The position numbers and the translations under genes are program-made. From Demequina sediminis (lineage in GTDB: Bacteria > Actinomycetota > Actinomycetes > Actinomycetales > Demequinaceae), in the NCBI RefSeq assembly GCF_030296675.1, contig NZ_AP027736.1, forward strand, positions 682,001-746,000: a stretch of 64,000 bases of DNA, in the 5' to 3' direction. Of this stretch, positions 60,907 to 64,000 are shown piece after piece. Each line of letters starts with the position of its first letter. Within the stretch, counting starts at the first letter, position 1. The notes under the pieces were generated by a model. That model saw nothing but the letters and a program-made list of their open reading frames with translations. It had not been told where the DNA came from and ran no database searches.

Positions 60907-62673
60907 CGGCGGCACGCCGTCGGGTCCCGACGCCGTGGTGGGCGCCTTCGACGGCGCCCGACCCTGCGCACGCTCGCGCGGCTGTACCGACGCGAGCGAC
61001 GCCACCTGGCGATCGCGGCGGTCGCATTCGCGATCAAGCACTCGCCGGTGTGGATCACGCCGCTGATGACGGCGATCATCATCGATGTGGTGGTGGACCA
61101 CGAGCCGCTGTCGCGCCTCGCGTGGGCCGCGGCCGTCATGGTCGTGATCGTCGCCCAGAACTATCCGATCGGGCTTCTCTACGTGCGGCGGCAGAGCCTG
61201 GCGATCCGCAACGTCGAGGCGTCGCTGCGCATCGCGCTGACGCGTCGCCTCCAGGAGCTGTCGATCGGCTACCACCGGCGCACGAGCGCCGGCGTGGTGC
61301 AGGCCAAGGTGATCCGCGACGTCGAGAGCATCGTCGAGGCGTCGCGACAGACGCTCGACACGGGCCTCGCGGCGCTCACGACCCTCGCGGGAGCGCTGGT
61401 GCTTACGGCGGTGCGCGTCCCCGAGTTCCTGGCGGTCTACGCGATCGCGGTTCCGGCCGCCGCGGTCCTCGTGATCGCGAGCAGGCGGCGCATGCGCGAA
61501 CGCAACGCGCTGTTTCGCACCGAGATGGAGCGGATGTCGGTCCGAGTGGCCGAGATGGCACACCTGATTCCCGTGACCCGCGCGCACGCATCCGAGGAGC
61601 GCGAGGCCGAGCGCGTCGACGCCGCGGTCACCGGCGTGCGCACCGCGGGTCTCGAGCTCGATGTGGTGAATGGGCGCTTCGGAGCGGTGTCGTGGATCGG
61701 CTTCCAACTGCTGTCCGTCGCGTGCCTCGTGGGCGCCGCGATGCTCGCGTGGCATGGCTGGTGGGGGATCGGGGCGGGCGACGTCGTCATGCTGTCGGCG
61801 TACTTCGTCCAGCTCACGGGGGCCGTGACCGCGCTCGTCGCGATCGTTCCGTTTCTCAGCCGTGGGCTCGAGGCGGTGCGCTCCGTGGGCGAGGTCCTCG
61901 GTGCGGACGACCTCGAGCGCAACGCGGGCAAGCCCGCGATCGGACCTATCGCCGGCGCGATCGAAATCGACGCCCTTACCGTCGCGTATCCCGAGGTCCC
62001 CGACCAGCCCGCTCTCGACCGCGTGACGCTGAGTGTGGAGCCGGGGGAGACGGTCGCCCTCGTGGGTCCGTCCGGCTCGGGCAAGTCGACGCTGCTCAAC
62101 GCCGTCATCGGCTTCGTGGCCCCCACGCAGGGCGCGATACGCGTGGACGGCACGGACATCGCAGGCCTCGACATGAGGTCGCTACGCCGCCAGATCGCGG
62201 TGGTGCCTCAGGAGGCACTGCTCTTCGAGGGCACGGTGCGCGACAACGTCACCTACGGCAGTCCCGCCGTGGCGGACGATGCCGTTGTCGCCGCCCTTGA
62301 GGGGGCCCAGGCGTGGGCGTTCGTGCGTCACATGGGCGGGCTCGACGCGAGGATCGGAGAGCGGGGCGCGCGCCTGTCGGGAGGACAGCGCCAGCGCCTC
62401 ACGATCGCTCGTGCCCTCGTGCGTGACCCCCGCATCCTCATTCTCGACGAGGCCACGTCGGCGCTCGACACGGAGTCCGAGGTGCTCGTGCAGCGCGCGC
62501 TCGCCACGCTCATGAGGGGTCGCACGACCCTCGTCGTCGCGCATCGGCTCTCCACGATTCGCGGCGCGGACAGAATCGTGGTGCTTGAGGACGGCAGGAT
62601 CGCCGAGATCGGCGATCACGCGACGCTCGCCCAGGCGGGCGGTCCGTACGCGCGACTGCACGGGAGGGGCTGA
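60899..62673 (+). CDS. ABC transporter half-exporter, fused membrane and ATPase domains (frameshifted)
   Basis: An MsbA-like type IV ABC protein has a six-helix membrane domain at about residues 25-310 (TPLMTAIIIDVVVD, VVMLSAYFVQLTGAVTALVA) and a nucleotide-binding domain with VALVGPSGSGKSTLL, signature LSGGQRQRLTIARAL, Walker B ILILDEATSALD and switch His in VVAHRLST. The GTG at 60899 overlaps the kinase gene by 8 bases, but one base is missing around 60955-60965, after which the frame runs TLRTLARLYRRERRHLA. Restored length is about 591 residues. It would act as a homodimer; substrate unknown and its link to mannan use unclear. Confidence 0.9.
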
Positions 62674-62681
62674 CGCGCGGC

Positions 62682-62687
62682 TAGGCT
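62682..62687 (+). promoter_or_regulatory. -10 element, leaderless promoter of rpe
   Basis: TAGGCT is followed by exactly 6 nt and the rpe ATG at 62694, with no ribosome binding site. It starts a new transcription unit after the mannan operon. Confidence 0.5.
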
Positions 62688-62693
62688 CGTGGC

Positions 62694-63362
62694 ATGGGCA
62701 TTCAGATCGCTCCGAGCATCCTGTCCGCCGACTTCGCGAACCTTGAGCGCGACATCCTTGCCGTCGCCGAGGCCGACTGGCTGCACGTCGACGTCATGGA
62801 CGGGCACTTCGTGCCCAACCTCACGCTCGGGTTGCCGGTGGTCGAGCGCATCGCGCAGGTCTCGCCGCTGCCGCTCGACGTTCACCTCATGATCGAGGAC
62901 CCCGACCGCTGGGCCACGCGCTACGCCGAGGTGGGCGCGACCTCCGTGACGTTCCACCTCGAGGCCGCGCGGGATCCGCGGGCCATCGCCGCACAGCTGC
63001 GCGCCCTAGGTGCGCGCGCGTCGTGCGCGATCAAGCCCGGCACCCCGGTCGAGGACGTGCTGCCGCTGCTCGACACGCTCGACATGGTGCTCGTCATGAC
63101 CGTCGAGCCCGGATTCGGCGGCCAGGCCTTCATGGCGGACATGATGCCCAAGTTCGAGAGGCTGCGTGCCGCCGCCGAGGCGGGAGGCCACGACGTGTGG
63201 TTGCAGGCGGACGGCGGCATCGCGCGAGAGACCATCCAGACCGTGGTCGAGGCGGGCGGCGACGTCCTCGTCGCCGGCTCGGCCGTGTACGGCGCTCAGG
63301 ACAGGGCCGCTGAGATTCGCGCGCTGCGCGACCTGGGCGAGGAGGCGCGCCATCACCACTGA
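62694..63362 (+). CDS. rpe: Ribulose-phosphate 3-epimerase
   Basis: The 222-residue TIM-barrel metalloenzyme of the pentose phosphate pathway begins [17 protein letters not shown]. Metal ligands and catalytic Asp lie in [42 protein letters not shown] and [12 protein letters not shown], and the phosphate site is VAGSAVYG. It is intact. The start is fixed by a leaderless -10 box. It ends in ARHHH and overlaps the start of the ribD reading frame, as commonly seen in actinobacterial rpe-ribD pairs. Confidence 0.96.
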   Translation: MGIQIAPSILSADFANLERDILAVAEADWLHVDVMDGHFVPNLTLGLPVVERIAQVSPLPLDVHLMIEDPDRWATRYAEVGATSVTFHLEAARDPRAIAAQLRALGARASCAIKPGTPVEDVLPLLDTLDMVLVMTVEPGFGGQAFMADMMPKFERLRAAAEAGGHDVWLQADGGIARETIQTVVEAGGDVLVAGSAVYGAQDRAAEIRALRDLGEEARHHH

Positions 63363-64000
63363 CGAGGAGTGGCTGGTCCGCGCGGCGGGGCTCGCGCTCC
63401 ACGGTCCCGCCCACGGTCCCAACCCGCGTGTGGGCTGCGTGATCGTCGGGCCCGACGGGACGATGCTCGGGGAGGGGTGGCATCGGGGCGCGGGCACCCC
63501 TCACGCGGAGCCCGCCGCGCTCGCCGACGCCGCGGCTCGCGGTCACGACGTGAGCGGCGCGACCGCCTACGTCACCCTCGAGCCCTGCGCGCACACCGGG
63601 CGCACGGGACCGTGCACCGACGCCCTCTCGCGAGCGGGAGTCGGCGCGGTGGTCTACGCCGTCGAGGACCCCAACCCTCAGGCGGCTGGCGGCGCGCAGG
63701 TGTTGCGCTCGCGCGGGATCGAGGCTCGTCACGTGCCGGTCGCGCAGGCGCGCGACGTGAACAGGCGCTGGCTGGGTGCGGTCGCGCTGGGGCGACCGTG
63801 GGTGATTGCCAAGTGGGCACAGACCCTCGACGGCCGTACCGCCGCGGCTGACGGCACGAGCTTCTGGATCACGGGAGACGAGGCGCGGGCTCATGCCCAC
63901 GGGGTGAGGGCCGAGGTCGACGCGATCCTGGTCGGCACGGGCACGGTGGCGGCGGACGACCCCGAGTTGTCCGCACGCCCCGCGCACGTGGAGGCGCCTC
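63352..64000 (+). CDS. ribD: Riboflavin biosynthesis bifunctional deaminase/reductase RibD (partial, 3' end outside window)
   Basis: The frame encodes the N-terminal deaminase domain: [20 protein letters not shown], the zinc ligands in [10 protein letters not shown] and [18 protein letters not shown], then the start of the reductase domain ([58 protein letters not shown]). About 215 residues are visible before the window ends. No ATG, GTG or TTG occurs in frame before the conserved region; an ATC at 63352 sits 6 nt after GAGGAGG. Either a non-standard start is used or a base is wrong here. The product makes the pyrimidine precursor of riboflavin. Confidence 0.88.
   Translation, partial: MTTDEEWLVRAAGLALHGPAHGPNPRVGCVIVGPDGTMLGEGWHRGAGTPHAEPAALADAAARGHDVSGATAYVTLEPCAHTGRTGPCTDALSRAGVGAVVYAVEDPNPQAAGGAQVLRSRGIEARHVPVAQARDVNRRWLGAVALGRPWVIAKWAQTLDGRTAAADGTSFWITGDEARAHAHGVRAEVDAILVGTGTVAADDPELSARPAHVEAP

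Overview
The window is 64 kb of very GC-rich DNA (about 70% G+C by eye) with the gene order of a high-GC Gram-positive, probably a Micrococcales-type actinobacterium. The pointers are an actinobacterial integration host factor next to gmk-rpoZ-coaBC-metK-priA-fmt-rsmB-rpe-ribD, a helicase-dead PriA, a PyrR-type leader before pyrR, many GTG starts, and repeated promoters of the form TANNNT-6/7 nt-ATG that imply leaderless mRNAs. Species cannot be named from the sequence alone.

Layout: 1-4.9 kb holds a LysR regulator convergent with an MMPL exporter, then a secreted cell-wall protein with SLH-like, SH3 and CHAP domains. 4.9-12.4 kb is housekeeping: rarA, rpsD, then alaS-ruvX-mltG-aroE. 12.4-25.4 kb is a complete Gram-positive type IV pilus locus (pilB, pilT, pilC, major pilin, three minor/tip components, pilD, pilM, pilN, pilO) lying between aroE and aroC. 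25.5-31.4 kb resumes the shikimate genes (aroC-aroK-aroB), interrupted by a HigB toxin and a HigA-ImmA/IrrE protein, then aroQ-efp-nusB. A DUF222-HNH gene separates nusB from the pyrimidine operon pyrR-pyrB-pyrC-carA-carB-pyrF, which runs into mihF-gmk-rpoZ-coaBC, metK-priA and fmt-rsmB (to 49.2 kb). 49.7-62.7 kb is a beta-mannan island: divergent GH113 and LacI genes, then sugar ABC importer, GH2 beta-mannosidase, CE7 esterase, AGE-type mannose isomerase/epimerase, PfkB sugar kinase and an ABC half-exporter. The window ends with rpe and a partial ribD.

How the parts work together: the mannan genes make a coherent pathway. Manno-oligosaccharides are imported, deacetylated, cut to mannose inside the cell, isomerised (inferred to fructose) and phosphorylated. 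Three copies of a CTTAATCGA-type operator flank lacI. The aro genes supply chorismate, the pyr genes supply UMP, and the pil genes encode assembly motor, retraction motor, platform, pilins and the MNO alignment complex without an outer-membrane secretin.

Quality warning: fifteen genes, many normally essential (aroK, aroB, pyrC, rpoZ, mltG), are split by sixteen single-base losses, almost all in runs of four or five G or C. In every case the reading frame resumes at the homologous residue. They are best read as consensus errors, so these genes are annotated over their full span as CDS. No tRNA, rRNA, CRISPR array, insertion sequence or prophage was seen, and no stretch longer than 300 bases lacks a gene.
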